The notes beneath the pieces are model-generated. The model was not told the origin of the DNA, ran no database searches, and worked only from the letters and a program-made list of their open reading frames with translations. From Bacillota bacterium (GTDB taxonomy: Bacteria > Bacillota > UBA4882 > UBA8346), in NCBI GenBank assembly GCA_023436305.1, contig JAEZJQ010000021.1, positions 62,001 through 126,000 on the forward strand: a DNA stretch of 64,000 bases. The letters run 5' to 3'. Below, piece by piece: positions 28,453 through 37,098 of the stretch. The translations under genes were made by a program, and so were the position numbers. The stretch's first letter is position 1; each line of letters opens with the position of its first letter.

Positions 28453-28938
28453 ATGCAATTCGTATATGACAGTTATCAAGCTCCGTTTGGCGTGATTCAT
28501 ATTATCATGGATCGGGTAGGAGCAATCGGAGTTACTATGACACTGGAACAGTGGAATAATTATAATTCGAAATTGGGAGAAATCCGGCGGGACAAAATGT
28601 ATTGCCGTCAAGCCATTGTAGAGCTCGATGAGTATTTTCACGGGAATAGAGGCAGGTTTAATGTACCGCTGTCGATCCAGGGGACGCCGTTCTCGCAACA
28701 AGTCTGGCAAGAATTACTGCGGATCCCGTTTGGGGAAACACGCAGCTACGAGGAGATAGCCCAAGCCATCGGACGGCCTAAAAGTTGCCGGGCCATTGGA
28801 CAGGCCAATCGTCGTAATCCGTTGCCGATTTTTATTCCATGCCATCGGGTCATCGGCAAAGATGGCGCGTTGACCGGCTATATGGGAAAGCAAGGCCTTG
28901 ATATAAAAAAATATTTACTGGAAATGGAACGTTCTTAA
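28453..28938 (+). CDS. ogt: Methylated-DNA--protein-cysteine methyltransferase
   Basis: A 161-residue suicide repair protein that takes methyl groups from O6-methylguanine in DNA. The active site is Cys130 in FIPCHRVIGKDGALTGYMG, followed by the helix KQGLDIKKYLLEME. The winged-helix DNA-binding part (about 80-120) shows SQQVWQELLRIPFGETRSYEEIAQAIGRPKSCRAIGQANRRNP. The N-terminal 75 residues form the ribonuclease-H-like Ogt domain. AGGAGG five bases before the ATG fixes the start. It is 123 bases behind the ArsC-like gene. Confidence 0.97.
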   Translation: MQFVYDSYQAPFGVIHIIMDRVGAIGVTMTLEQWNNYNSKLGEIRRDKMYCRQAIVELDEYFHGNRGRFNVPLSIQGTPFSQQVWQELLRIPFGETRSYEEIAQAIGRPKSCRAIGQANRRNPLPIFIPCHRVIGKDGALTGYMGKQGLDIKKYLLEMERS

Positions 28939-28962
28939 TATACACCAGATTTAGACCTTATT

Positions 28963-29595
28963 TTAATTCAATGCCAAAATTTCCTTGACTTTCATGGACA
29001 CGGCTTGCCCCAATTTAAGATGTTCGGCTTCCTCCAAGTGAATTCCGTCCGAGGGGCTGGAAGTGATTACCGTGCCTGTATCCAAAAAAGCGCATCTCAA
29101 CTGTTGGGAAATTCGCTGATAATGTTCCGGTAATTTTAGGGACTTGCTTTCCGCGCCTTCAAACAATTCCGTAAGTTCAGTTAGGTTGGCAATGGGTGGC
29201 GGAGCCAGGAGCAGCACGGGTGGACCTTGCCAGTTCGGCCCCGCGATACTGTCTTGAATTATTTTAATCAGTACGGCTACCCCTTGGGCTACATCATACG
29301 CCGAAAGACTAAAGCGTTTCTTGAGGTCGTTGGTACCGAGCATAAGTATTACCAGATCGAGTGGACGGTGAGTTTCGAGACACGGGATGAGATAATCCCG
29401 TCCGTTTTTATAACCCTCGATGGGGTCGTCCCAGACCGTGGTCCGGCCTCCGAGGCCTTCTTCGATGATGCAAAACTCATTGCCCAAAATCATACCCAGC
29501 ACCCCAGGCCAGCGTTTGTCCGGAGCAAAACGCTCCTTTCCCACCGGATCATAACCCCAGGTGTTGGAATCTCCATAGCATAAGATCCGTTTCAT
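28963..29595 (-). CDS. SGNH/GDSL hydrolase (arylesterase-like)
   Basis: A 210-residue cytoplasmic hydrolase of the SGNH family. Block I is MKRILCYGDSNTWGYDP with Ser10, then GLGGRTT (block II Gly), GTNDLKKRF (Asn of block III) and DGIHLEEAEHLKLG with the Asp-His pair. No signal peptide. The match is closest to bacterial arylesterase/acetylhydrolase proteins that deacetylate sugars or small esters. The start is the ATG of MKRIL behind AAAGGA; an earlier ATG seven codons upstream lies before the ribosome binding site. It is on the opposite strand to Ogt. The two SGNH hydrolases in the window are of different subgroups. Confidence 0.88.
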   Translation of the reverse strand: MKRILCYGDSNTWGYDPVGKERFAPDKRWPGVLGMILGNEFCIIEEGLGGRTTVWDDPIEGYKNGRDYLIPCLETHRPLDLVILMLGTNDLKKRFSLSAYDVAQGVAVLIKIIQDSIAGPNWQGPPVLLLAPPPIANLTELTELFEGAESKSLKLPEHYQRISQQLRCAFLDTGTVITSSPSDGIHLEEAEHLKLGQAVSMKVKEILALN

Positions 29596-29937
29596 CATTG
29601 ATTTTCCTTTCGTCAAAAGGCATTTAAAAATTCATATTCAAGAAGGAATACTTTTTATATAAAGGTTTCGAAATAAAGGTAGACTACTGCTGACTTTTAC
29701 GTTTATTTTATATGCTTTTTTGGTTAGATGTCAAGCAGCGTGTATTGACTCGGCCATAGTTATAAATGGTTCTTACGAAAAAATTCTTCGGATTATGACA
29801 TCTACTTACGCATAATCAATGAATTTTCACAAATTCGGTAAATCGGGTATAATTGGAGAATACTAAACTCGGTAATCATGAAATTATAAAAATAAATCCT
29901 ATCATGGAAGTATTAAAGGAGCGTTGAGAGAAACCCG
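29596..29937. other. Non-coding region before the thioredoxin-like gene
   Basis: 342 bases between divergent genes, A+T-rich, containing one promoter candidate listed separately and no gene that I can support. Confidence 0.5.
29826..29853 (+). promoter_or_regulatory. Promoter candidate before the thioredoxin-like gene
   Basis: TTCACA, 16 bases, TATAAT. It lies about 85 bases upstream of the start codon. Confidence 0.5.
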
Positions 29938-30276
29938 ATGGATAAAAGCGAACAATCCATTCCAATCATTAATGAAGTGAGTTTTGATGAGGTACTCAAG
30001 GCCGGGGATCGTTTTATTGCCCTTATTTACGCCTCATGGTGCCCCTTTTGCGTACGATTCCTGCCCGTATTTGTAAGAATAACCCAGGAATTGACGAATC
30101 GATGCTTTATGGTCCGGGATGATCAGGAAATGATTGCCGATAAATACAAAGTGAATGTAATACCTACCGTTCTTTTTTTTGAAAATGGTGTGGTTTCAAA
30201 ACGGTTGGACGGTATATTGGGTGTTGGTTTGCACGAAAAACAATTGGTTGAGTTTATTCGGGATTGTAAATTATGA
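29938..30276 (+). CDS. Thioredoxin-like protein
   Basis: A 112-residue single-domain thioredoxin fold. The redox motif is Cys35-Pro-Phe-Cys38 in LIYASWCPFCVRFLP, followed by the cis-Pro loop (VNVIPTVLFFENG) and the closing beta strand with RLDGILG. CPFC instead of the standard CGPC is unusual and suggests a different redox potential or partner than housekeeping thioredoxin. No signal peptide, so it is cytoplasmic. The ribosome binding site is loosely placed (GAGAG seven bases before the ATG; AAAGGAG further away). It is a single gene. Confidence 0.88.
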   Translation: MDKSEQSIPIINEVSFDEVLKAGDRFIALIYASWCPFCVRFLPVFVRITQELTNRCFMVRDDQEMIADKYKVNVIPTVLFFENGVVSKRLDGILGVGLHEKQLVEFIRDCKL

Positions 30277-30630
30277 TGAACGTTCTGTTTGGAATTGTGC
30301 GATCAAGCCAACTTTTCAAATGATACGCACTTTAGCCGCGATAAAAATTAGCGAAAGTTTGACGGTTTTCATTCGTTTCATACAGATAACAACTCAATTA
30401 TTCGGTGTTTATTGTTCGAATAATTGTTAGCTGGGCTAATTAAACATAGATTAGCCATTGTATCATTTAATCATTAAAGGAAATGATGGATGAGTCGGGT
30501 TTATTTTAGAAAAATCTACTTGAGTCGGCATTCATACTTGTGGTTGATAATATTTAATTAAAGCTACGCTTGAATATGATATAATTTTGAGAAATAATAT
30601 TTGGCGTTTGAATTTTACGGAGGTTTAATT
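30277..30630. other. Non-coding region before the DHA2 transporter
   Basis: 354 A+T-rich bases. An extended -10 box TGATATAAT at 30577-30585 lies about 45 bases before the transporter start. No gene is supported here. Confidence 0.45.
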
Positions 30631-32046
30631 ATGGGATTTTTTCAACGAAAAAGGGCGATTTTATTAGCGGTTGCGATTGGAACCTTCATGTCGGCTCTGG
30701 ATGCCAGTGCTATCAATATGGTGCTTCCCAGTATTGGTACATATTTTCATACCTCGCTATCAATCCTTGAATGGGCTATTATGTCCTACCTTCTTGTGAT
30801 TAGTAGTTTATTATTGGCATACGGACGGCTGGGCGATATGTACGGGCATAAAAAAATTTATATTACCGGGTTTATTATCTTCATGATCGGTTCGTTACTT
30901 TGTGGAATGGCCTCTTCGGTACGGTTATTAATTATTTTTAGAGGAATTCAGGCGATTGGGGCGGGAATGCAAATGGCGATGGGGCCAGCGATTGTTACGG
31001 ATACGGTCCCGCCTGGTGAACGGGGTAAAGGATTGAGTGTTATCGCCATATCAGTAGCCGTGGCTTTAACCACAGGACCGGTACTTGGGGGATTTCTGGC
31101 CGCGGCTTTCGGGTGGCAAAATATCTTTTTTATCAATATCCCCATTGGGTTGGGTGGAATTTTATTGGCCGAAAAAACCATTCCTCAGAATAAGGAACGG
31201 TCGGAACAACCCTTTGATTCCATCGGTGCGGCGATTATTTTCTTTGCCTTAATTTGTATTTTATTACCATTAAGCTTGATAGAACAATATGGTTGGAAGA
31301 ATTCGTTTTTATTAACGTCAATCTTAATCGGAGCGCTTTTAATGGTTGGTTTTGTATTCTGGGAAAAAAACATCAAGTATCCGATGTTTGATATTGCCTT
31401 GTTTCAAAACCGGCTGTTCTCGATGAGTAATATTTCGGCGCTGTTAAATTATATGGCGCAATATACCATCATTTTACTTATTCCATTTTATCTCCAAAGA
31501 CTGCGCGGCCTTTCCCCGGAGCATGCCGGACTTTTATACTTGCCGATGCCGTTTACCATGATGATTGTGGCTCCAATCAGTGGAACTTTATCGGATCGGA
31601 TGGACAGCCGGTATATCAGCTCGGCGGGTATGGCGATTATAGCCGCCGGAATGTGGCTCCTAAGTTACCTCAAGGCTGATTCACCGTATTTATTTTTGAT
31701 AGCTGGTTTGACTGTGGTCGGATTGGGAATCGGACTGTTTCAAACTCCTAATAATAGCGCCATTATGGGGTCGGTGCCCGATTCAAAACGGGGGGTCGCC
31801 TCTGGAATGTTGGCCACCATGAGGAATATCGGAATGGTTTTGGGAGTGGCTATATCCGGCGCTCTTTTTACATCCAGCCATAATTGGTTGAAAAACATGT
31901 GGAAAGCCAAGGGGCTTTCCGGGCTGAAGCTTGAAGAAACCGCATTTACGGGAGCGCTTCATATTACTTATTTGGTTGGAGCAATATTTGCATTTATGGC
32001 CATGATCACTTCGTTGATTAAAGGTTCGACCCGCAATCGGGAGTAA
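30631..32046 (+). CDS. DHA2-family (EmrB/QacA) 14-segment MFS multidrug exporter
   Basis: A 471-residue MFS drug:proton antiporter. It shows GTFMSALDASAINMVLPSIGTYF in segment 1 (motif D1), YGRLGDMYGHKKIYI (motif A), GIQAIGAGMQMAMGPAIVTDTVPPGERGKG and the antiporter motif C ALTTGPVLGGFLAAAFGWQNIFFINIPIG in segment 5. About 14 membrane segments fit the DHA2 class. Substrates are unknown. The start is the ATG behind GGAGG seven bases upstream; a longer frame of ten more residues would place the ribosome binding site inside the gene. No TetR or MarR regulator is adjacent. Confidence 0.93.
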   Translation: MGFFQRKRAILLAVAIGTFMSALDASAINMVLPSIGTYFHTSLSILEWAIMSYLLVISSLLLAYGRLGDMYGHKKIYITGFIIFMIGSLLCGMASSVRLLIIFRGIQAIGAGMQMAMGPAIVTDTVPPGERGKGLSVIAISVAVALTTGPVLGGFLAAAFGWQNIFFINIPIGLGGILLAEKTIPQNKERSEQPFDSIGAAIIFFALICILLPLSLIEQYGWKNSFLLTSILIGALLMVGFVFWEKNIKYPMFDIALFQNRLFSMSNISALLNYMAQYTIILLIPFYLQRLRGLSPEHAGLLYLPMPFTMMIVAPISGTLSDRMDSRYISSAGMAIIAAGMWLLSYLKADSPYLFLIAGLTVVGLGIGLFQTPNNSAIMGSVPDSKRGVASGMLATMRNIGMVLGVAISGALFTSSHNWLKNMWKAKGLSGLKLEETAFTGALHITYLVGAIFAFMAMITSLIKGSTRNRE

Positions 32047-32077
32047 TTTTCACGAAAGATCACATACTTTGCGGAAA

Positions 32078-33658
32078 TTAATTCTGGATTGCCAGATTAT
32101 TCTGTGGTAGCTCGATGTTGCCACATACTGGTCGCAATAAATCGCCAATTATATTTTCCAGCTTAATACGCAAAAAACGCGGGAAAGTGGATCTCTCATT
32201 TTCGCACCAGTATCCATGCCTGGTTTTTTTAATAATCTTTAATTGATATTGGGTTGCAAAGTTTTGATTTGAAAGATCATTCGGTATCAACAATAAATTA
32301 TTTGTTTTCGATCTACTGATAAATGTAATGATATCTGGAATAAAATAAGGTTTTAAGCCCTTTAAAACTTCAGCGATGAATATCTGGGATTGACTCCAGT
32401 TAACTGCGTAAATTGATGCGTGTTTTGGATATGAATTTGAATTTAATTGGGTCAAAATCTGATGGTCTAATCCAGCCTCATGTTTTTTAAAAATCATGAC
32501 ACCCACCATTAAAACTTCACTTACCGCTAAGAAACTAAGGAACAAGATTGTAAAAAACTTCTTTTTGGGAAAGGAAGGTTTAATTACACTAGCCAATAAC
32601 CAACCAATAATGATACATAATGCCGGATAGAGGGGTTTAACATACCAGTGACATTTGGTTTGGCTTAATGAAAACATAAGGAGAGGTAGACAAAACCAAA
32701 CAATAATTAATTGATTTTGCTTAAAATCTTCCCATTCCATCCATTTGAAAAGCCCCTTTTTTTCGCCTTTATAGTACTTGCGTTTATAAAATGGGATGAT
32801 AAATAGCAGTAAAATTCAAGGAAACGTCCCGGCCATTATATTATACACATAAAAAAGGATATCATGCTTATGTCCCTTAAGTACAGTAGTACTTCTTTGT
32901 AATAGATCATAAGAAAACATTTTTTGAAAAAAGGTAGTACCATCGCTATAAAAACGCATTATTGCCCATAAGAATATTGGAATAATCAGGATGACAAAAA
33001 AGCAAAGATAATCCCGAAGTTTAATTTTCATAAATTTTCGGGTGACGATTAAATAGACGGCGGTTATTGCGATCATTTGAAAAGAAGCAAAACTTTTTAA
33101 TAAAAACGCTAATGATATGCATAACCCGTTCAGGTAAAAATAGCGAATATCATTTTCCATATTATACAAACTGATTACAGCTAATATAACTAGTAATGCC
33201 AACATTGAATCAAAATCGCCGGCACGCCCCGCGTGATCAAATAAAACAGCAAATGAAGTGGCTGAAATAAAACCGGATAAGACTGCTACACTGGGTAAAA
33301 AGCCTTCGGGCAAAATATACCGCTAATAATATTGTGAGAAAAGCCGATAAAGCGGAAAAGAACCGTAATGCAAAAGTTTTATATCCAAATAGTTTATATG
33401 CGAAAGAAATCAACCATATTCCTAATGGAGGCTTTAAATTCCAGTATTCTGTTTCTCCCATATATGTTGGCTTTATGTAATCCGATTTTGCAGCATTTCA
33501 TATGCGGTAACACCATGACGGGCTTCGTCCCAATCTTTAACCGCATCCTGACCCAAATTAAAGAATAAATTAAAACCGGCAAGAAGGGCAATTATGATAC
33601 AATAGAGTTTAAAATGTTTATTAAAAGATAAAGTAATTTTGCCGGTCCATTCATTCAT
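32078..33658 (-). pseudogene. ArnT/PMT-like membrane glycosyltransferase, broken by two frameshifts and a nonsense codon
   Basis: Joining frames on the minus strand reconstructs one membrane glycosyltransferase of about 525 residues. It starts with ATG behind GGAG (MNEWTGKITL). It runs through GQDAVKDWDEARHGVTAYEML (the catalytic DxDExRH-like motif of ArnT/PMT enzymes), then needs a -1/+2 shift near 33478-33490 to continue into YIKPTYMGETEYWNLKPPLGIWLI. It shifts again near 33300-33315 into PSVAVLSGF and DHAGRAGDFDSMLAL. It then meets TGA at 32816-32818, where the family expects Trp (GTFP-W-ILLLF). It continues in frame to a stop at 32078 with the C-terminal KCHWYVKPLYPALCIIIGW segment. It probably once transferred lipid-linked sugars. 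Confidence 0.85.
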
Positions 33659-33786
33659 ATTTTTTCTCCAAATAATAATATTTATCAATCCAAGTAAGAC
33701 TTTCTATCATACACTTAGATTCGTATATTGTTGCATGAATCCATTAGTCCATTAGTTTTATATAAATATTATAATAATTCGTTGGT

Positions 33787-34764
33787 TTAAATCAAACGAT
33801 AGAGTTTCCAGAAGTCTCGGTAACTGAATCCGTATTTTTGCTGAATTTTTATCGCTTTACCTGGATCGCTTAAAAGGCTGGACAATATCTCCACTGCAAA
33901 TAAACGATAGTCCAACGATGGTATTTTCAGGGCGAGTTGCGCCAAGTAATACGGGAGTATATCCGGATCCAACACTTGGCCGTTCAAGGATTCGGGGAAA
34001 ATGCGCCGGAGTTCCTCGGGATCGGTAATCTCTAAATAGTTGCGGAGGATCAGCATCAGTTCCCAATCAATTTTGGGCCGGGGCCCCAGCCAATTGCCGC
34101 TGGCGTTTTTGCCGTGTATCCGGAATTTCAGCAATATTTCGGGTATGATGTGGATTTCATGGCGTAAGCAGGTCCGAACCCAGCGGTTAAAATCACCGGC
34201 AATGGGAAACCGGGCATCTGGAGGGGCAATGGTGGTGTAAACTTCCCGGCGGGCCATTACACTTGGATCACATAGGGTATTGTGATGATAAAAAAAATAA
34301 TTCAGCCATTCCCACCGGGAGCGGTTTGATTTGTTGAAGATATTGCGTTTGTTGGAGTAAAATCCGATATTCAATTTATTATAGTCCCCACCTTGGCGGT
34401 TGATGAACCAGGTATGGCTGAAAACCGCTGCCACTTCCGGGCGCTCATTTAAGAGTTGAACTTGTTTTTCAAGTTTAACCGGGACAAATACGTCATCGGA
34501 ATTAAGGATGGCAATATATTCACCCTGCGACTCATGGATACATTTGGCGGTGGTAGCGGCAATCCCTTGGTTTTGCTCCGACCGGAAAAATTTAATCCGG
34601 GGATCGCTGAAACGTTGAATGTTTTCAGCAGTATGATCCGATGAAGCGTCATCGGTAATAATTAACTCCCAATCTTGAAACGTCTGATCTAGTACACTTT
34701 GAACGGCGTAAGTAACATAATTTTCATGATTGTAAGCCGCCATACAGACACTGACTTTAGGCAT
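33787..34764 (-). CDS. Family 2 glycosyltransferase
   Basis: A 325-residue GT-A-fold glycosyltransferase with PKVSVCMAAYNHENYVTYAVQSVLDQTFQDWELIITDDASSDHT at the start, then DDASSD and the DxD-type LNSDDVFVPVKLEKQV, and a variable C-terminal part with HHNTLCDPSVMARREVY. Probably transfers a nucleotide-activated sugar in cell-surface glycan assembly. The start chosen (MPKVSV) has AGGAGG six bases upstream; a TTG-initiated extension of 42 residues lacks a ribosome binding site. It is the only intact gene in a decayed polysaccharide region, flanked by a broken ArnT-like and a broken rhamnan-synthesis-like gene. Confidence 0.9.
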   Translation of the reverse strand: MPKVSVCMAAYNHENYVTYAVQSVLDQTFQDWELIITDDASSDHTAENIQRFSDPRIKFFRSEQNQGIAATTAKCIHESQGEYIAILNSDDVFVPVKLEKQVQLLNERPEVAAVFSHTWFINRQGGDYNKLNIGFYSNKRNIFNKSNRSRWEWLNYFFYHHNTLCDPSVMARREVYTTIAPPDARFPIAGDFNRWVRTCLRHEIHIIPEILLKFRIHGKNASGNWLGPRPKIDWELMLILRNYLEITDPEELRRIFPESLNGQVLDPDILPYYLAQLALKIPSLDYRLFAVEILSSLLSDPGKAIKIQQKYGFSYRDFWKLYRLI

Positions 34765-34911
34765 GGTCATCCTCCTAATCTCTTGCGATAACTTGCTTCG
34801 GGAAAATAATCTTGTAAAAGGGTGTGTAAATCGACGGACGCTTTCTTTTGATTCCTCCAATAAATGTTTGATTTTCCTGGCAATGGGCAACCAATTAAGA
34901 AATTTAAATTT

Positions 34912-35573
34912 TTATAATAATAAAAAATAATTTAAGGCTGTTTGTCGCTTGACTAGGGGTAAACCATCTTTGACTAATTCCAACAATTTATGAACAAGAA
35001 CATTTAAATTCCTATTAGAATATTTAGTACAATTAAAAAGAGCCCCTAATTTGTACCCTTTTTGAATCATATATTCACTCAACCCAATTTCATAAACACA
35101 AATGATTTGATCTTTATTATGTATTATTCCATTTTTTAAAAATTAATCACGCAAACTGATTATTGCTGGAGAATTTATGATTAAAAAATAGGATTGAAGA
35201 TGATAAGGAAATTTCATTGGAATCAACCAATCCGCAATAATCCAGACCATTTTCATTAACCCACTGAAAAAAATGATCAAGCTTTCGAAACAAAACACAC
35301 GAATCATTAACCAAACCAATTCGCGTATGTTTTTCCACCTCGATAGTAGAAAGGAATTTTACCACATTCCAAAATCGAGACCCTCATTAAAACCATCTCG
35401 ATTCGAATCCCTTGACTTTTCAGATAATCGATTTCCGGGAAATCCAATTCTTTTTCATTCGTTATAAAGACTAATTCGTCAAAGTGACGATTGAGTTCTT
35501 CTAAATAAAATTTGATATAAAAAGGGATTTTATTTTAAGTAAAATAACTACTAAACAAACAGATTGATTTCAT
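34912..35573 (-). pseudogene. Rhamnan synthesis protein F-like gene with four lesions
   Basis: Stitching minus-strand frames restores a protein of about 220 residues. It begins MKSICLFSSYFT behind GAGG, meets TAA at 35535-35537, and continues in frame with NKIPFYIKFYLEELNRHFDE through IRIEMVL. A one-base frameshift near 35360 leads from NEGLDFGMW into KFLSTIEVEKHTRIGLVNDS, the conserved rhamnan synthesis F (RgpF) block. A second frameshift lies near 35205-35220, joining NEIS to YHLQSYFLIIN. A TAA at 35143-35145 (LRD-stop-FLKNG) follows, then the frame is open to the natural stop. The order of motifs (NxGxDFG, NDS, YHLQSYF) supports the RgpF family, and the pile of lesions shows long decay. 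Confidence 0.8.
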
Positions 35574-36150
35574 ATTTTACCTCGTCAATTAAACTATAGT
35601 TTAAGTTTGAAAAATTTTCAGGGATTTATGAAAGCAAAAAGCGTCCGGCCAAACTGTCAGGCCACTAATTGTTTCGGGCTATATGCATCTACTTTTTATA
35701 GTCGTAAGGCTATCGTATCCAAATATTTATGATTACCTTAATAATATTTATGTACCTATTATAATTGTCTTTTATTAAGTTGGCAATGAATTAATAAAAT
35801 TTAACGAAGTTAAATTAACAAGAATGAATTTATTTAAATATTTAAAACTAGAGTTAAAATAGTACTAATTCAAATCTCCTTAGTACTATTGTTTACAAAT
35901 TAACTTTGATACATTGAGACTCGATGGTCGCAATCAATCCATCAAAATTGATGCGTCTTTCAGATAAAAAACTTGGATATAATTTGGTCAATAGAGAAGG
36001 ACAAATGAAACGTCCTTTTAAGGAAGAAATAGGATAAAGAAGCAACCGGCAATAAAAGATGATGATCAAATGGATAATGAACACTCAACTGATGTATAGG
36101 TGCGATTCACTTGAAAAAGGAAAATTTTCTATGAATATAATGGTAATAAA
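35574..36150. other. A+T-rich region without a supported gene
   Basis: 577 bases between the RgpF-like remnant and the aldo/keto reductase. A minus-strand frame of 63 codons at 35893-36084 (ending TIESQCIKVNL) has no clear family and no ribosome binding site; it may be a further decayed fragment of the same locus. I see no promoter or repeat that I would defend. Confidence 0.45.
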
Positions 36151-37098
36151 CTAAATCACCCGGATTGCAAACTGCGGGCATTCTCGGCTGCAGTAACCGC
36201 AAAGCAGGCACTTGGTTTCGTTGATTACCGCTTTATTCTCAACCAACGAAATGGCGTCATTGTGACAAAGATTGATACATTTACCGCAACCTTTGCACAA
36301 AAAAGTTACCTTGGCCTTTTTACGGTATTGTTTGGTTTGAGCCAAAGTATCCTCGGCCACCGGCCGGTCCTCGAAAATGGCCAGGTTCATCTCCAACTCG
36401 ATCGGGCGGAGGATACCAATGGCCACTACCGGCACTCCGACCTCACGCCGCACAAAGTGAATATTTCGAACTACGTCATCCAAAAGGGTACCACCGCCCA
36501 AGGCTTTCATGGCATAGATTCCCTTATTATTTAGTTTGGCGAGAGCGATAGCGCTAGCCATCTCCGCCACTCCACCATCTAAAATTCCCAGTCCGGTCCG
36601 GTTAATCAAGGGGAAAACAACATCAATCCGCGGGTCCGAAGCCGCTTGTGTTATGCCGAGCACTGAATGGCAAGCGACCCCGATAGCCCGAATTACACCC
36701 TGACTTTTCAACTCCAGTAATGCTTCCAGAGCGCCGGCCCGGTTGACCAAGGGATTGGAGTCACGGGCGGCATGGAGATGGACAATTTCCAACTGATCAC
36801 GGCTCAGAGCGGTTAAACACTTGGCAACCGACTCTTTCATCTCCCGGTAGGTGGTGGCGGTTGACTTGGTAGCAATTACCAAGTTTCCCGTGAAACGTTC
36901 CAGAGCCCACTTGATATGAGGGTAGGTTTGATAGATTTCAGCCGTGTCAATAAAGTTAATCCCTTGAGTTAACCCTTCCAAGATCAGGGCGCCGCCGGCC
37001 TCCGCCGTTAAACCGGCCTGAAGCGGTCCCATGGGTAAGGTTCCGAAGCATAAACCGGATACTTTAAGATCAGTGGTCCCAAGAAAGTAGGTATCCAT
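36151..37098 (-). CDS. Aldo/keto reductase fused to a 2[4Fe-4S] ferredoxin domain
   Basis: A 315-residue oxidoreductase. Residues 1-255 form the NAD(P)H aldo/keto reductase barrel (LCFGTLPMGPLQ, INFIDTAEIYQTY with the catalytic Asp and Tyr, IVHLHAARD). Residues 267-312 form a two-cluster ferredoxin with CKGCGKCINLCHN and CLLCGYCSRECP. This fusion is known in anaerobes and implies that electrons from ferredoxin-like clusters feed the reductase; the substrate is unknown. Its ATG overlaps the stop of gyrA by one base (TAATG), so translation is probably coupled. It is therefore expressed from the gyrA transcript. Confidence 0.92.
   Translation of the reverse strand: MDTYFLGTTDLKVSGLCFGTLPMGPLQAGLTAEAGGALILEGLTQGINFIDTAEIYQTYPHIKWALERFTGNLVIATKSTATTYREMKESVAKCLTALSRDQLEIVHLHAARDSNPLVNRAGALEALLELKSQGVIRAIGVACHSVLGITQAASDPRIDVVFPLINRTGLGILDGGVAEMASAIALAKLNNKGIYAMKALGGGTLLDDVVRNIHFVRREVGVPVVAIGILRPIELEMNLAIFEDRPVAEDTLAQTKQYRKKAKVTFLCKGCGKCINLCHNDAISLVENKAVINETKCLLCGYCSRECPQFAIRVI

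Noticed and set aside
30179..30430. 83-codon frame overlapping the thioredoxin gene end
   Set aside because: Shadow frame of the thioredoxin gene extended into non-coding sequence; no own start signal.
23162..32046. Three MFS genes as one efflux island
   Set aside because: They are on different strands, belong to different subfamilies, and are separated by unrelated genes.
35893..36084. 63-codon frame on the minus strand
   Set aside because: No ribosome binding site, no recognised family, lies in a decayed A+T-rich region.
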